From contig JAMPUU010000012.1 in assembly GCA_030144965.1 (NCBI GenBank), forward strand, positions 186,001 to 250,000: a DNA stretch of 64,000 nucleotides, read 5' to 3'. How positions within the stretch are numbered: the first letter of the stretch is position 1; each line of letters begins with the position of its first letter. The DNA is from Nitrospira sp. BO4. Lineage in GTDB: Bacteria > Nitrospirota > Nitrospiria > Nitrospirales > Nitrospiraceae. Shown piece by piece: positions 62,493 through 64,000 of the stretch. Under the pieces are notes generated by a model that saw only the letters and a list, made by a program, of their open reading frames with translations, was not told the DNA's origin and ran no database searches. The position numbers and the translations under genes are program-made.

Positions 62493-63485
62493 TTACCACC
62501 GAACAAGACCGGTTGCCCATGTCAGCCCACCGCCAAAGCTGCCCAGCAGCACCAAATCCCCCGTCGAAATGTTCCCGCTGCGGACCGCATGATCGAGCGC
62601 GATCGGAAGAGACGCAGAGGACGTATTGCCATAGTGTTCGATGACCGACGCGAGTCGGCCCGGCTCAATACCCAGCCGATCCGCCACTTGGGTCAGAATT
62701 CGGCCGTTCGCCTGGTGGAGCACAACCTGCTTCAGGTCCGCCGGACGGATGCCGAATTCCTTCAGGATGTCCAGCACAGCCTGCTCGACCCGTCGAATGG
62801 CTAGGCGAAACAGCGCCGCTCCCTGCATACGAAGCACGTGCTCCCGTTTGTTCAACGTGTCGGATGACAGGGGCCTGCGTGATCCTCCACCGGGGATCCG
62901 AATGAGCCCGTGGTGCGAGCCATCGGCAAACAACCTGATTCCGAGAATCCCCCGCCGTTCCGGGCATTGATCTTCCTCGCCTCGAATTAGGACGGCCCCA
63001 GCCCCATCACCGAACAACAGCGCTGTCGCAGCATCCTGAGGATCGAGCGATCGAGACTTTACCTCTGAGGCCACAACCAGGCAGGTCTTTACCTGTCCGC
63101 TCTGAACCATGGCTTGCGCCATCGAAAGTCCATACAAGAATCCCGAACAGGAGGCAGACACATCAAACGCCCCCACTTGTTTGCATCCTAATCCGCGTTG
63201 AACAGCACAGGCCGTGGACGGAAAGACCATATCAGGCGAGGTCGTGGAAAGAACGATGGCCTCGATAGAAGAAGCCGTAGCCCCCGCAGCATCGAGCGCC
63301 CGGCGCCCCGCCTCAATCCCCAGATCAGATGGCGCTTCGTGATCACCGGCCCAATGGCGCGCCCGGATACCGGTAAGCCGTTGGATTCTGGCCGGGGACA
63401 AATTCAGCGTAGGAGCAATCTCTTCATTGGACACGACCCGGGACGGGAGATAGCTGCCAGTTCCAATAATCCGGGCTCGAATCAT
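62493..63485 (-). CDS. fabH: 3-oxoacyl-ACP synthase III (FabH-type)
   Basis: 330 aa from ATG 63485; the frame opens 39 codons earlier without a good start signal. The catalytic triad is C113 ('SASCSGFLYG'), H257 ('LHQANGRI') and N287 ('HYGNTSSAS'). FabH starts fatty acid elongation by joining an acyl-CoA to malonyl-ACP. The gene stands alone, not in a fab cluster, so it could be a housekeeping FabH or a specialised starter enzyme. It is antisense to the neighbouring kinase and BamD-like genes. Confidence 0.88.
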   Translation of the reverse strand: MIRARIIGTGSYLPSRVVSNEEIAPTLNLSPARIQRLTGIRARHWAGDHEAPSDLGIEAGRRALDAAGATASSIEAIVLSTTSPDMVFPSTACAVQRGLGCKQVGAFDVSASCSGFLYGLSMAQAMVQSGQVKTCLVVASEVKSRSLDPQDAATALLFGDGAGAVLIRGEEDQCPERRGILGIRLFADGSHHGLIRIPGGGSRRPLSSDTLNKREHVLRMQGAALFRLAIRRVEQAVLDILKEFGIRPADLKQVVLHQANGRILTQVADRLGIEPGRLASVIEHYGNTSSASLPIALDHAVRSGNISTGDLVLLGSFGGGLTWATGLVRW

Positions 63486-63622
63486 GCCAAAACCACCAAA
63501 TATTCTAGGGAAATTGTCCAGATTTCCAATGCGCACGGGATTATAGGGAGCGCGAGAAGGCAGGTCAACCAAACCACTCTTCTGATTGCTTTTTGCCCGC
63601 ATCCTTGCTATGTGTGTCCGTC

Positions 63623-64000
63623 ATGGCCCCACGCGCTATTCGAACTGTTGCTGGTCCGTCATCCAGGTGTTCAGGTATCTGGCTGGTGGCGTGGCTCGGC
63701 GTGAGTTCTCTCGTTTTGGCCTCCTGTGCCGGCGATGTCGGTACGGACGATGTACGGAAGGGGATAAAGAAGGCCATCAGTGGTACAGACGAGCAGATTT
63801 TTATCGGAGATACCCTTGAGAACCACTACCACCCGAATGTGATCATGAAGCGGGGTGAAGCGTATTTTGAAAAGGAAGAGTATGCGGAAGCCTTAGTTGA
63901 GTACAAGCACTTCATGGATCTCCATCGCAATCACGTCCTGGCCCCGTACGCGGCCTTCAGGATCGGCGAAATTCATTTTAAGATGGCGAAGACCATCGAT
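63623..64000 (+). CDS. BamD-like TPR lipoprotein (3' end beyond window)
   Basis: 126 codons from ATG 63623. The signal peptide ends in the lipobox LASC (VLASCAGD). Then comes a TPR-like repeat: NVIMKRGEAYFEKEEYAEAL, 'YKHFMDLHRNHVLAPYAAFR', 'GEIHFKMAK'. It resembles BamD/ComL outer-membrane lipoproteins of the barrel assembly machine, but the defining part lies past the window. A YbgF/BamD relative is the alternative. It is open at the right edge. Confidence 0.7.
   Translation, partial: MAPRAIRTVAGPSSRCSGIWLVAWLGVSSLVLASCAGDVGTDDVRKGIKKAISGTDEQIFIGDTLENHYHPNVIMKRGEAYFEKEEYAEALVEYKHFMDLHRNHVLAPYAAFRIGEIHFKMAKTID

Overview
The window reads as a chromosome segment of a Nitrospira-like bacterium (phylum Nitrospirota). 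The main grounds are an unusual respiratory operon (a cytochrome b / Rieske pair combined with two cytochrome bd-like membrane proteins and several c-type cytochromes), a hopanoid gene set (squalene-hopene cyclase, HpnG-like, HpnH) beside a Mla-type lipid transport operon, and methylerythritol phosphate pathway genes. The taxon is inferred from gene content and no rRNA gene is present.

Layout. 1-4146: partial glycosyltransferase, secreted thermolysin-like protease, two tiny membrane proteins and a broken DUF72 gene. 4147-20274: a 16 kb integrative element in the 3' half of tRNA-Thr(CGT). It is bounded by a 45-bp direct repeat that runs from the first anticodon-loop base to the encoded CCA end. 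Next to the intact tRNA lie a tyrosine integrase, an Xre regulator, an excisionase-like protein and a P-loop ATPase. The rest of the element is sparse: many very short genes, several in paralogous sets (four 'YKGR-like' proteins, two zinc ribbons, two 'REEIREF' proteins), decayed genes, and an SGNH hydrolase with a DUF5989 protein but no carbamoyltransferase.

20230-38067: tRNA-Thr, a lipoprotein with a caspase fold that seems to lack both catalytic residues, UbiA, and a long leftward respiratory cluster (about 35.2 to 23.4 kb). In transcription order the cluster is: c-cytochrome lipoprotein, bd-like protein 2, membrane c-cytochrome, PRC-Rieske fusion, cytochrome b, unknown membrane protein, bd-like protein 1, two membrane c-cytochromes separated by a MITE-like repeat, a heme-b domain protein, and a diheme lipoprotein. 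It is followed to the right by a surface-domain protein, a small protein, hpnH and tRNA-Cys.

38176-50000: a GT87 mannosyltransferase-like protein, ispG and dxs, then the compact leftward run shc, hpnG-like, mlaE, mlaF, mlaD, mlaC and an Omp85-type barrel. This run suggests coupled hopanoid synthesis and lipid trafficking. 50373-64000: a 47-aa twin-arginine-like peptide coupled to a GMC oxidoreductase, a partial duplicate of the smc 3' end, smc, ispH, a small unknown protein, an O-methyltransferase, a PhoB/PhoR-like pair that appears to be transcribed as a nearly leaderless mRNA, a FabH-type ketoacyl synthase and a truncated BamD-like lipoprotein.

No CRISPR array, rRNA operon or insertion sequence with a transposase was seen. 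All calls come from reading the sequence; no database search was run.
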